Assembly: GCA_026991005.1 (NCBI GenBank)
Contig: JALXCH010000477.1
Span: 1-13,566 of the forward strand
From: Calditrichia bacterium
GTDB lineage: Bacteria > Calditrichota > Calditrichia > RBG-13-44-9
DNA: 13,566 nt
Direction of reading: 5' to 3'
Below are positions 6,205 to 13,566 of this stretch, one piece after another (the first letter of the stretch is position 1; the number at the start of each line of letters is the position of its first letter). The notes beneath the pieces were generated by a model. It was not told where the DNA came from. It worked only from the letters and a program-made list of their open reading frames with translations, and ran no database searches. A program made the translations under genes and the position numbers.

Positions 6205-7662
6205 TTAGAATTTATAAGCAATGAAGGACTTCAATTCCCAGGCGGCATTGTTATATTTATCCGTTCCGTTAATCAGATAACCGGCTGCCGCACCGGGCAT
6301 GAAGTAACCACCACGCAAACCAATGGCCAGTTGCTTCTGGGCTTTCCAAACGAATTTGAAATCAACTTCCTGACCCAGATCCGTGGCAGTCCCGGCTTTG
6401 TAATCGGGATTTCCATCGCTATCCCATTTAGGAATTCCCTGCGTGGCTTTGATGTAACTATAAGAAGCAAACAGACTGATGTTAGGCAGCGGTTTAACTG
6501 TTCCGTTCACCTGAACAATGGTGGTGTTTTCCAGTTCACGATACCCACGTACATTGGGTGCACCCAGACCCTGCGGGGTAATTCCTTCTTCGTCCGGCAT
6601 AATGGAGTCTTCCCAGATCTCAGTGATATAGAAGAAACCGGAAGTACGCAGTTTGTTCACATTTCCTTTCCCGCCGGTCACGTCGTCATCACCGGAACCC
6701 ATACCACCCACCAGACCAAAGCTCAGTTTATCCGTAACAGCATAATTCATTTTGAGGTAAATATTATAACCGCCAATGGTACCGTCATTCTTATCCACGG
6801 TTTGCTTGGGTCCATAGTCCTCGTTGGGAATGTCATCTTTTCCTGTTAAGAAATCAAATTCTCCATTAAGACTCAATTTTCCTGCTTTGTATTTTCCGGC
6901 AAAACCGATTGCCATTAATGTGGTAATCTGGGGAGTAAAACGAGCACGGAAGAACTGCAGATGATCGGGCACATAGGCATTGGAGTCGTTTACGCTGGCA
7001 TCATTATAATACAGAGCAAATACATTGTAATTTAATTTCTCGTTTCCACCGTTTAAATTCAAAGTGAGCAGGTTTGCATCCCGAGCATCATAATTACCCC
7101 GGCCATCCGGCGATACCTTCGGCTCATCCGATAAACCATCCACACCCTCGGATACTTTGGCATAAGAGAGGGTAAGCTTCTTCCCGATCACTTGGTTCAG
7201 GTCCATCTGAATTCCATCATAATTGTTGTCCAGGATGAGCTTGTTGCCCAGACCATACCACATACGTCCTACACGGAATCCCAGCGGAGTATTGGGAATC
7301 TTAAAATCCACATAGGCCTGATCCACGTGGAACAGGAAGTTGGTGTCCTTGAAGTCGAATAAACTACTGCCGCCATACTTATGGTAGGGACGCTCCGCAC
7401 TTCTTAATGCGTTGTCCACCCCCCACCATCCCTGGGCCATGTCGAAACGGGTCACAACTTTCAGGTTATCATTAGCAATTCCCTGCACTTTGAAACGTAA
7501 CATCTGTACAAAGTAATTGTCGTTATACACCTTTTTCCCAAACCAGAAGTCGTGCTGCGATTGGCCCCAGGCGGTGTACACACCGTTCACCTTAAAATCT
7601 GCTGCATACATGGTACTCACTACAAAAAGCAGAATCAGAGACAGAATCAAATAACGTTTCAT
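6205..7662 (-). CDS. Outer-membrane beta-barrel porin, first gene of the nap run
   Basis: The 485-residue product has a clear signal peptide (1-20, ending MYA before ADF) and then alternating aromatic and polar strands with glycine- and aspartate-rich turns throughout. It ends in ...FIAYKF, a C-terminal aromatic residue as in outer-membrane barrels. The stretch with RVGRMWYGLGN and DNNYDGIQMDL (about 130-155) is reminiscent of alginate-export-type barrels, but I cannot fix the family. An outer-membrane channel leading a nap cluster could admit nitrate or release nitrite; this is inference from position only. The ATG has an AAGGAGG site. The leader carries a sigma-54-like site and a TATAAT, and a terminator-like hairpin follows the stop. 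Confidence 0.85.
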   Translation of the reverse strand: MKRYLILSLILLFVVSTMYAADFKVNGVYTAWGQSQHDFWFGKKVYNDNYFVQMLRFKVQGIANDNLKVVTRFDMAQGWWGVDNALRSAERPYHKYGGSSLFDFKDTNFLFHVDQAYVDFKIPNTPLGFRVGRMWYGLGNKLILDNNYDGIQMDLNQVIGKKLTLSYAKVSEGVDGLSDEPKVSPDGRGNYDARDANLLTLNLNGGNEKLNYNVFALYYNDASVNDSNAYVPDHLQFFRARFTPQITTLMAIGFAGKYKAGKLSLNGEFDFLTGKDDIPNEDYGPKQTVDKNDGTIGGYNIYLKMNYAVTDKLSFGLVGGMGSGDDDVTGGKGNVNKLRTSGFFYITEIWEDSIMPDEEGITPQGLGAPNVRGYRELENTTIVQVNGTVKPLPNISLFASYSYIKATQGIPKWDSDGNPDYKAGTATDLGQEVDFKFVWKAQKQLAIGLRGGYFMPGAAAGYLINGTDKYNNAAWELKSFIAYKF

Positions 7663-7706
7663 GAGACCTCCTTATTTTTTGTTATGTGACCTATCGCACA
7701 TTTCTT

Positions 7707-7722
7707 TACAAACACAATACCA
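7707..7722 (-). promoter_or_regulatory. Candidate sigma-54 (-24/-12) promoter for the porin-nap run
   Basis: The minus strand reads TGGTATTGTGTTTGTA, which matches TGGYAY-N5-TTGY with GG and the -12 G at the correct distance; the last C of TTGC is T. Transcription would start near 7696, leaving a leader of about 34 bases with the ribosome site. Two sigma-54 activators are encoded nearby, and the inverted repeat at 7799-7835 lies about 103-139 bases upstream of that start, where enhancer sites usually sit. The imperfect -12 keeps this a candidate. Confidence 0.45.
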
Positions 7723-7760
7723 GAAATAATTATTCCTCCTTTCTTCATTAATAACAACAT

Positions 7761-7766
7761 ATTATA
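7761..7766 (-). promoter_or_regulatory. TATAAT -10-like element on the minus strand
   Basis: A perfect TATAAT lies on the minus strand, but the sequence 17 bases upstream has no -35 resemblance. If used, transcription would start near 7754 and the inverted repeat would be centred near -63, a common place for an activator without a -35. It is an alternative or addition to the sigma-54-like site; chance occurrence in this AT-rich stretch is also possible. Confidence 0.3.
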
Positions 7767-7782
7767 GCAGATAACTTTTTGC

Positions 7783-7811
7783 TTGCTTTTTTCGAAAAAT
7801 GACCGTATATA
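7783..7811 (+). promoter_or_regulatory. Candidate sigma-70 promoter for the kinase-regulator pair
   Basis: TTGCTT at 7783-7788 and TATATA at 7806-7811 are separated by exactly 17 bases. A start near 7818 would give a leader of about 80 bases. The -10 element overlaps the left arm of the inverted repeat (7799-7808), so a protein bound there could block this promoter. Confidence 0.4.
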
Positions 7812-7835
7812 GTCAGTGTGTCAAAATACGGTCAT
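7799..7835. promoter_or_regulatory. Inverted repeat ATGACCGTAT-N17-ATACGGTCAT, likely operator or enhancer
   Basis: Perfect 10-bp arms at 7799-7808 and 7826-7835 are separated by 17 bases. The repeat sits between the divergent porin-nap run and the sensor kinase, and is placed to act as an upstream activator site for the minus strand. I saw no second copy in the window. The response regulator encoded at 9809-11227 is the natural candidate to bind it. A long-loop hairpin on RNA is a weaker explanation. Confidence 0.6.
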
Positions 7836-7900
7836 ATTAGGAGGGGACTTATTTATCCAGAATATCAACTTATGAACCACAATATGTTTCGGGGTGTCCT

Positions 7901-9805
7901 ATGAAGCTCACCCAAAAAGTAATCTTGATTATTGTCAGTAGTGTGTTTACCATTATTGCCATCATCTTTTACCTGCTGGTCGCCCGCTTTGATACTCAAA
8001 TTGAGAAGGGTCTTCTTTCTACGGCACGAGCCATCTATAAAAACATCATTATTGTACGCCAATGGGTGTCGGATTACAACGGAGTGTATGTGTTTAAAAA
8101 ACACGGACAACCGGCCAATCCCTATCTACCACATCCCAACCTGATTACCGCACACGGCGACACCCTCACCCTGAAAAACCCCGCCCTGGTAACCCGGGAA
8201 ATGAGCAGTTTAAGCCAACTGGCCGGCGGGCAGTTCTTCTTCCACATGGCCAGCCAGAATTACCTGAACCCGCTCCACAAACCGGATGATTTCGAAAATG
8301 CCGCCCTGAACTTCTTTAAAAACACCCCTAAGAATACCCGGCCGCGGGAATTTTACCGATTCGAAAAAATCAACAACCATATTTACTTCCGCTACTTTGC
8401 TCCGCTTTTCACCACCGAATCCTGCCTTAGTTGTCATTCGGCACAGGGTTACAAAGTGGGGGATTTACGCGGGGGAATCAGCATTGTACTCTCGGCAGAC
8501 GATTACATGAAAGCGAAACGGGAGAATTTTCTCTTTTTCCTGGCAGCCGCTTTTCTCACCGTTATTTTTCTGAGTTTTCTCATTTTTATCGCCATCCAGC
8601 GCACAGTCATCCTGCCGTTACACAAAATTAAAGAAGCCGCCAGTAAAATCCGCAAGGGGGAATACCACCACAAACTTCAGCTTAATAAAAACGACGAGAT
8701 TGGCGATCTGGCCGATGTGGTGGAAGCCATGCGCATGAAAATTCAGGATTATACCAACCAGCTCAAAAAATCCGAAGAAAAATACCGCAGCCTCATCGAA
8801 AAATCACCGGAGGCGGTCGCCATCATCGATGAGAATAGTCACATTCTGGAATGCAACATCAAACTCTCGCGCCTTACCGGCTTCCCCATAAATAAACTGA
8901 AATCCATGCGGCTTAATGAACTACTGGATAAAGCAAAAGGCCGCTACATTCGCTCCCACTATTCCCCCCAACAGCAAACAGAGCATTACGAGGCATACCT
9001 CTTTTCCCAGGACGGATTGAAAATTCCGGTGGAAATTTACAGTATCAAAGGATTAACCCTGGGGGGACGCAGTGCTCTCTCCTTTGTGTACGTACGAGAT
9101 TTAAGCGAGCGAAAAAAGATTGAACAATATGCCATCCAGACGGAAAAGATGATGGCGCTGGGACAGGTCTCTTCGGGGATTGCTCACGAAATCCGGAACC
9201 CCCTGTTTGCCCTGAACAACAATATTGATTTCCTGAAAGACCATTTGAATGGTAACACCGTATTTCAGGACATTTACCCGGATTTGAAGGACAGTATTCA
9301 GCGCATCCAGAATATCGTTTCCGCTATTCTGGATTACGCCAAACCCCACGAATTGGAATTCAAAAAAGTCGCCTTGAAGGAGATCATCGAAAAGAGCCTG
9401 CTACTGGTGCACAAACAGTTCGAGAAATCGAACATTCAAATTCAAACGGAACTGCACGATGATAATGCTACCATCGAAGCCGATCCTCACAAGATGGAAC
9501 AGGTCTTCATCAATTTATTCCTGAACTCGTTTAGTGCAATGGGTAAATCCGGGGTGCTAACCATCCAGACTAAGAAATACGCTTCCTACATCCTCATTAA
9601 AATACAGGACACAGGTATCGGGATACCACCCAATGAATTGGATCGGATTTTCGACCCCTTTTACACCAAAACACCCGGGGGTACGGGGCTGGGATTAGCC
9701 ATTGTCCAGCGCATTCTGGATCAGCACCATGCCCGCTACCGTGTGGAAAGCGAACTCTACCTGGGTACCACATTCTATATTTATATGCCGATAAAACAGG
9801 AGTGA
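7901..9805 (+). CDS. Membrane histidine kinase with haem c-type Tll0287-like (DUF3365) sensor domain
   Basis: A 634-residue hybrid of sensor and transmitter. TM1 is about 7-28 and TM2 about 209-232. Between them lies an extracytoplasmic domain (31-205) ending in CLSCH (175-179) and GYKVGDLRGGISIVL, the signature of Tll0287-like/DUF3365 sensors that bind haem c. A HAMP segment (233-286), a PAS domain (about 293-400) and the kinase core follow: H-box AHEIRNP with H429, N-box about 533-542, DTGIGI 570-575 and GGTGLGLAI 593-601. It should autophosphorylate H429 and pass the phosphate to the response regulator encoded three bases after its stop. A periplasmic haem could report redox state, nitric oxide or a similar ligand; the signal is not known. 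The ATG has only a weak GGGGTG site. Divergence from the nap run suggests it controls that run. Confidence 0.93.
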   Translation: MKLTQKVILIIVSSVFTIIAIIFYLLVARFDTQIEKGLLSTARAIYKNIIIVRQWVSDYNGVYVFKKHGQPANPYLPHPNLITAHGDTLTLKNPALVTREMSSLSQLAGGQFFFHMASQNYLNPLHKPDDFENAALNFFKNTPKNTRPREFYRFEKINNHIYFRYFAPLFTTESCLSCHSAQGYKVGDLRGGISIVLSADDYMKAKRENFLFFLAAAFLTVIFLSFLIFIAIQRTVILPLHKIKEAASKIRKGEYHHKLQLNKNDEIGDLADVVEAMRMKIQDYTNQLKKSEEKYRSLIEKSPEAVAIIDENSHILECNIKLSRLTGFPINKLKSMRLNELLDKAKGRYIRSHYSPQQQTEHYEAYLFSQDGLKIPVEIYSIKGLTLGGRSALSFVYVRDLSERKKIEQYAIQTEKMMALGQVSSGIAHEIRNPLFALNNNIDFLKDHLNGNTVFQDIYPDLKDSIQRIQNIVSAILDYAKPHELEFKKVALKEIIEKSLLLVHKQFEKSNIQIQTELHDDNATIEADPHKMEQVFINLFLNSFSAMGKSGVLTIQTKKYASYILIKIQDTGIGIPPNELDRIFDPFYTKTPGGTGLGLAIVQRILDQHHARYRVESELYLGTTFYIYMPIKQE

Positions 9806-9808
9806 GCC

Positions 9809-11227
9809 ATGCAGTTTCAGGTGCTTATTTTGGATGATGAAAAGATTGTGTGCAATTCCCTGCGGCGGATTTTGCAGAGCGACGAAATCCAGGTACACAC
9901 CGCTCTCACCATTCCGCAGGCAAGGGAAATTCTGGATAGCCAGCGCATCGACCTGCTGCTGCTGGATTTCCGCTTGAAAGATGGGTCGGGATTAACTTTT
10001 CTGGAAGAAGTCAAGGAAGCCCATCCCGAGGTTCAAACCATCATTATCACGGCATTTGGTAACATCGAAATTGCCGTTAAAGCCATGAAAGCTGGCGCCT
10101 TCGACTTTATCCAGAAAAATGTAGAACCGGATTTAATTCGTTTCACCGTGCGCAAAGCGCTGGATAATCTGCGCTTGAAGAAAGAAGTGGATGAACTACG
10201 CCTAATTTGCCAGCGGGATTTAAATACACCGGACATCATTTCCTTTTCCCCCCAGATGCAACACGCCTTAAAGATTGCTCACGAATTTGCCAAAACGGAT
10301 ACCACGGTGCTGCTTTCGGGCGAAACGGGAACGGGAAAAAGCCTTGTAGCGGAATTTATTCACCTGAAAAGCCACCGCTTTAGCCAGCCGTTTGTCACCA
10401 TTAACTGCGCGGCCATTCCCCGAGACCTGATTGAGAGCGAGTTGTTCGGATATGAGAAAGGAGCCTTTACCGGTGCCAACCAGAAGGGTAAACCCGGACT
10501 CATTGAACAGGCCAACGGAGGGACCCTGTTTTTAGACGAAATTGGAGAGCTCCCGGTAGAACTGCAGAGCAAGCTTCTGCATGTGCTGGAACGCAACGAG
10601 TTTTTTCGCATTGGTTCGGTAGAACCCACCAGCGTGGACGTGCGCTTCATTGCTGCCACCAACGTGCCGCTGGAAGAGAAAGTAGAGCGGGGGGATTTCC
10701 GAATGGATTTATTCTACCGCCTAAATGTGGCCACCATTCACTTGCCGCCCCTGCGCGAACGGAAGGAAGATATTCTGCCTCTGGCCAAACATTTTATCAA
10801 CGAATTCAATATTAAATTCAATAAAGACGTGAAGTATATCAGTCCCGAAGCCGAACATTTTCTGGAAAACGCTCCCTGGAAGGGAAATATTCGGGAATTG
10901 CGCAATACCATCGAGCGCGCTATGTTACTTATTAAACGGAATGTACTGGAAATTCAAGATCTGGTAGGGGCACCCGGCGCCATCCCTACCCATCTTTCCC
11001 AATCGCCGGAAAACGGCACCTTTCAGATTACGTTACGTCCCTCCCGGGACAAGAACCTCCTGCACGAAGCTCAAAAACAGCTTGTGATACAGGCACTTAA
11101 CATGTGCCAACAAAACCGTACCCGGGCAGCCCAATTGCTGGGCATTCCTCGCACCTCGTTGAATTTTTACATTCAAAAATTTGGTTTGAATTCAAAAAAA
11201 TCGGTTATAAAAGAAAGTGAAAGATGA
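9809..11227 (+). CDS. NtrC-type sigma-54 response regulator
   Basis: The 472-residue protein has three parts. The receiver domain (1-125) has acidic residues D9/D10, phospho-acceptor D53 in LLLLDFRLKDGSG, T81 and K103. The AAA+ sigma-54 domain (about 143-385) has Walker A GETGTGKS (171-178), the sigma-54 contact loop GAFTGA (218-223), Walker B FLDE (241-244) and an arginine-finger region with LFYRLN. A Fis-type helix-turn-helix (about 435-457) contains RAAQLLGIPRTSLNFYIQKF. All motifs needed for ATP-driven opening of sigma-54 promoters are present. The ATG lies three bases after the kinase stop with an AGGAG site inside the kinase end, so the two are co-translated. Targets are inferred: the inverted repeat and sigma-54-like site upstream of the porin-nap run. 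I see no clear terminator in the 230 bases after it. Confidence 0.95.
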   Translation: MQFQVLILDDEKIVCNSLRRILQSDEIQVHTALTIPQAREILDSQRIDLLLLDFRLKDGSGLTFLEEVKEAHPEVQTIIITAFGNIEIAVKAMKAGAFDFIQKNVEPDLIRFTVRKALDNLRLKKEVDELRLICQRDLNTPDIISFSPQMQHALKIAHEFAKTDTTVLLSGETGTGKSLVAEFIHLKSHRFSQPFVTINCAAIPRDLIESELFGYEKGAFTGANQKGKPGLIEQANGGTLFLDEIGELPVELQSKLLHVLERNEFFRIGSVEPTSVDVRFIAATNVPLEEKVERGDFRMDLFYRLNVATIHLPPLRERKEDILPLAKHFINEFNIKFNKDVKYISPEAEHFLENAPWKGNIRELRNTIERAMLLIKRNVLEIQDLVGAPGAIPTHLSQSPENGTFQITLRPSRDKNLLHEAQKQLVIQALNMCQQNRTRAAQLLGIPRTSLNFYIQKFGLNSKKSVIKESER

Positions 11228-11457
11228 GTATTTCGTTAATTATGAATAATTGCTGGTCAATTCCAATTAAAGGGTATTTTTCACCATTAAGTAATAGACA
11301 AAAGGGATAAAATTTTTAAGAATGGAATTATAATTAGTATGCAAGATTCATGGGATTAAGGCGGCAGTAGAGCGGAGGAATTTTTGCGCCTGGCTTATTC
11401 CGTAGAAAAAGAACCACTATTTTTAAAAAATAACCGAATGCCCGCATCAAAATATGC

Positions 11458-11475
11458 CCGTCCCGGAGGGGACGG
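11458..11475 (-). terminator. Hairpin after the Rossmann-type sigma-54 regulator
   Basis: CCGTCCC (11458-11464) pairs with GGGACGG (11469-11475) around four bases, about 10 bases after the regulator's stop on the minus strand. The RNA then reads GCAUAUUUUG, a short U-rich tail, so it could end that transcript. The same stem motif recurs at 13301-13317. The remaining 11228-11457 is AT-rich with no gene or strong structure that I can see. Confidence 0.55.
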
Positions 11476-11485
11476 ATGAAATTCA

Positions 11486-12817
11486 TTACAACCCATATTT
11501 TTTCATCAATCGGTAAAAAGTGCGGCGAGGGATGCCGGAAAGGCGGGAGGCCTCGCTGATGTTGCCCCCGGCACGCTGAATGTATTCCAGAAGCGCCTGC
11601 TTCTCATATTTCTCCATCAATTGATTCCGCTGACTCCGAAAATCCCCCTCACCCGGCAGTGCCGATTCCAATGCGGAAAATCCGATGGAAAGATGCTCGG
11701 GAAGGATGGTGCGTCCATTGCACAGAATAACGGCGCGCTCAATCACGTTCTCCAGTTCCCGCACATTACCGGGCCAGTGGTAGTTTTGTAACATTTGCAG
11801 CGCTTCCTGAGAAATATTCTCCACCCGTTTGTTTAGCTTCTCCTCGGCCCGGGTGAGGAAGTGATAGGCCAGATACGGAATGTCTATTTTGCGCTCTCGC
11901 AAGGGCGGCAGATAAATGGTAAAGGTATTAAATCGGTAAAACAGATCTTTCCGAAACGCCCCTTTGGCAATGGCTTCTTCCAGATTGCGGTTGGTGGCGG
12001 CAATAATGCGTACCTGAACATATTTCACCTCCGATGAACCCACAGGGCGGATTTCGCCCGTTTGCAGAAAACGCAGCAGTTTGGCTTGTAAATTCAGTTC
12101 CATGTCCCCGATTTCGTCCAGAAAGATGGTGCCTCCGTGGGCTTCTTCCAGCAGTCCTTTGCGATCCTTCTCGGCGCCGGTAAAAGCGCCTTTCTTGTAG
12201 CCGAACAGTTCGCTTTCCATAAGAGAGGCGGTAAGGGCGGTGCAGTTGAGGGAAATGAAAGGTTTATCCCGCAAATGGCTGGCCTGATGGATGGCACGAG
12301 CCACCATCTCTTTTCCCGTTCCCGTTTCTCCCCGTAAAAGTACGGTCGTGGGAGTGGGCGCCACCCGCTGCACCAGCTCCATCACCTGCTGCATCTGGGG
12401 GGATTTTGCCACCATAAAATTAGCATTGGGCAGGTACTGCTCCAGTTCCCGTTGAGCGGTATAATACCGTTCCCGGTATTCTTCCTTTTTGCGGCATTCT
12501 TCAATGAGCGCCCACATGAAGCGCGCACTTTTACCATCGATGATTTCGCAGCGGGAAGTTTTACACTGCTGAAGGGCACGGGTCACTTCCGGGTCGCCGG
12601 TGACGTTGATGATGATATCCAGGCGGGGATCCGGGCAGTAGGTTGCCCAGTGTCGGGCAACCGGAATGTCGTGCTCCTGGGCAAAACGGATTCCGGGAGC
12701 TTTGAGATTCTGATCCACGACCGCCAGAATCTCCACCTCCGAGAGTTCTTCCAGCAACTCCAGCAAATGTAACCCGCCCTTCCCGGCACCCACGACCAAT
12801 AAGGTTACAGAGGACAT
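11486..12817 (-). CDS. Sigma-54 activator with N-terminal Rossmann (NAD(P)-binding-like) domain
   Basis: The 443-residue protein starts with a Rossmann fold instead of a receiver: LLVVGAGKGG with G10, G12 and G15 (GxGxxG), an acidic residue (VVDQN, about 33-37) at the end of the second strand, and IIINVTGDPE as a later strand. A charged linker (about 106-130) follows. The AAA+ domain has Walker A GETGTGKE (163-170), GAFTGA (210-215), Walker B FLDE (232-235) and LFYRFN. The C-terminal helix-turn-helix (about 417-440) contains ISEASRLSGIPRRTFYRLMKKYG. The protein should open sigma-54 promoters in response to a bound nucleotide or metabolite; redox sensing through NAD(H) is plausible but unproven. 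The ATG at 12815-12817 precedes the strand at once and has a weak ribosome site; an in-frame TTG 13 codons upstream has none. It is encoded alone; its targets may or may not include the nap run. Confidence 0.9.
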   Translation of the reverse strand: MSSVTLLVVGAGKGGLHLLELLEELSEVEILAVVDQNLKAPGIRFAQEHDIPVARHWATYCPDPRLDIIINVTGDPEVTRALQQCKTSRCEIIDGKSARFMWALIEECRKKEEYRERYYTAQRELEQYLPNANFMVAKSPQMQQVMELVQRVAPTPTTVLLRGETGTGKEMVARAIHQASHLRDKPFISLNCTALTASLMESELFGYKKGAFTGAEKDRKGLLEEAHGGTIFLDEIGDMELNLQAKLLRFLQTGEIRPVGSSEVKYVQVRIIAATNRNLEEAIAKGAFRKDLFYRFNTFTIYLPPLRERKIDIPYLAYHFLTRAEEKLNKRVENISQEALQMLQNYHWPGNVRELENVIERAVILCNGRTILPEHLSIGFSALESALPGEGDFRSQRNQLMEKYEKQALLEYIQRAGGNISEASRLSGIPRRTFYRLMKKYGL

Positions 12818-13566
12818 TGAATTTTCTCTTTTTTGAACCGTTATCTGCGAAATCAATAAAAATTAATCAAAATATCCCATGAGCACAACTGAATTCCCGG
12901 CTTTGAAAATTAACAAAAACCTCCCTTATCCCGGTGAAAAGGGAAGAAGTGATTACAACAGCACATTAATTTTCCCAATAAGAGAGAATGAAATTTGTTG
13001 GTGTAATTTTGTGGTACCCATGAAAAATCCGTTCTCAATTGTCTCTTCAGGATAAATTTTTGGTGGTTGGGGCACCAATTTCCCCGGTACGATAAATCGG
13101 AGCTCGGCATGATAATCGGCCTGTCATTGCCCATCCGAAGGATCCTTTGGACGGACTCCCGGAACGGGTCTGGGACTGAGAGCGGGACGAGCGGATAGGG
13201 CTCTTTGAGCGAGCGGAATGTAACGGAGCGAAGCAATACTTAACATTTTGGAAGGGATGGCTTCGTCTCCCACCAGGGCGGAGACAACCCGGAACGTAAG
13301 CGTCCCCCAAGGGACGGCGTGCTATTATCACGCAAATTCGATTTGTGGGAACAGAATGCCTCCCAACAAATGCCTGACTCGAACGGGACGGGATGAGTTA
13401 ATAGCTATTTTTTACATTTACGGAAGATTTACTGCAAACTACTGCGGACAGATGGATTTGTGAGTTGGTTGGATAAAATTAAAAAAGTCTTTGAAATCAA
13501 CAAACTTGAATTCTTTAGTCAGTGAATATTTACTAATATCATTAATTCAACTCTATTGTTTAATAA
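12818..13566. other. Gene-poor region with GC-rich, hairpin-rich core
   Basis: I find no convincing coding region in these 749 bases. Open frames at 12910-13236 (minus), 13047-13331 (minus) and 13248-13463 (plus) lack ribosome sites, overlap each other and have low-complexity Ser/Arg or mixed translations. A short frame ending near 13525 on the plus strand, with a GTG at 13460-13462, could encode a 21-residue amphipathic peptide but has no support. A GC-rich core (about 13080-13330) lies between AT-rich flanks. It holds an imperfect 18-bp palindrome TCCGAAGGATCCTTTGGA at 13134-13151 and a hairpin cluster described separately. A small hairpin (12922-12927 with 12939-12944) lies in the leader of the regulator. 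Confidence 0.5.
13229..13370. repeat. Run of short inverted repeats, possible structured RNA or repeat element
   Basis: Consecutive inverted repeats tile this segment: CGAAGC/GCTTCG (13229-13234, 13260-13265), GTCTCC/GGAGAC (13265-13270, 13280-13285), CGTCCC/GGGACG with a four-base loop (13301-13306, 13311-13316), GCGTG/CACGC (13317-13321, 13329-13333), CAAAT/ATTTG (13333-13337, 13341-13345) and TTTGTGGGA with TCCCAACAAA with one bulge (13342-13350, 13361-13370). Several cannot form at once. Each stem is short, but the density is unusual. I do not recognise an RNA family. Confidence 0.35.

Noticed and set aside
5965..6849. 294-codon open frame on the plus strand over napM and the porin
   Set aside because: It is antisense to two genes with clear motifs (four haem sites; a porin with signal peptide), has no ribosome site, and spans their intergenic terminator-like hairpin.
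7872..7904. Ten-codon leader frame whose stop overlaps the kinase start (ATGA)
   Set aside because: The overlap is suggestive of translational coupling, but there is no ribosome site at a workable distance (the AGGAGGGG at 7839-7846 is about 25 bases away).
12910..13236. 108-codon minus-strand frame upstream of the Rossmann regulator
   Set aside because: There is no ribosome site, the translation is irregular and cysteine/histidine-rich by chance, and another open frame overlaps it; no domain is recognised.
13248..13463. 71-codon plus-strand frame in the hairpin-rich segment
   Set aside because: It runs through several inverted repeats, has no ribosome site and no protein-like pattern.
13460..13525. 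GTG-started 21-residue amphipathic peptide
   Set aside because: The composition looks protein-like, but there is no good ribosome site or comparison, and the open frame continues upstream without a start codon; it may be a gene remnant or chance.
12818..13566. CRISPR array, tRNA or insertion sequence in the gene-poor end
   Set aside because: There are no regularly spaced direct repeats, no cloverleaf with a T-loop, and no transposase fragment or long terminal inverted repeats.

Overview
The window looks like the chromosome of a Gram-negative-type bacterium with moderate GC, outer-membrane beta-barrel proteins, a Tat pathway, multiheme cytochromes c and sigma-54 control. It respires nitrate through a periplasmic nitrate reductase (Nap). 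Taxonomy cannot be read directly. The b6-type cytochrome b, the Desulfovibrio-like short NapA with a NapM-type tetraheme cytochrome, and the paired sigma-54 regulators would fit Calditrichota or a related anaerobic lineage, but this is a guess.

Layout. Positions 1-7662 (minus strand) hold a nine-gene operon-like run, read right to left: outer-membrane porin, NapM-like tetraheme cytochrome c, NapA, a NapF-like four-cluster ferredoxin, NapD, a NapG-like ferredoxin, NapH, a Rieske protein, and a b6-type cytochrome b cut by the window edge. Two strong RNA hairpins interrupt the run, one between porin and napM (terminator-like) and one between napA and napF. Positions 7663-7900 form a divergent control region with a 10-bp inverted repeat, a sigma-54-like site facing the porin, and sigma-70-like elements on both strands. 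Positions 7901-11227 (plus strand) encode a two-component system: a membrane histidine kinase whose extracytoplasmic Tll0287-like/DUF3365 domain carries a haem c motif, and a NtrC-type sigma-54 response regulator. Positions 11486-12817 (minus strand) encode a second sigma-54 activator whose N-terminus is a Rossmann nucleotide-binding fold instead of a receiver domain. Positions 12818-13566 hold no convincing gene, but include a cluster of short hairpins.

How it fits together. NapA reduces nitrate in the periplasm, NapD matures it and NapM probably feeds it electrons. NapB and NapC are not seen. Quinol oxidation is instead suggested by NapH with cytoplasmic-type ferredoxins, and by a Rieske/cytochrome b pair at the end of the same run. 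If the Rieske/cytochrome b unit passes electrons through NapM to NapA, nitrate reduction would be coupled to a Q-cycle, unlike the NapC route. The adjacent haem-sensor kinase and sigma-54 regulator are the obvious candidates for controlling the divergent operon through the inverted repeat. These functional links are inferences from gene order and motifs.
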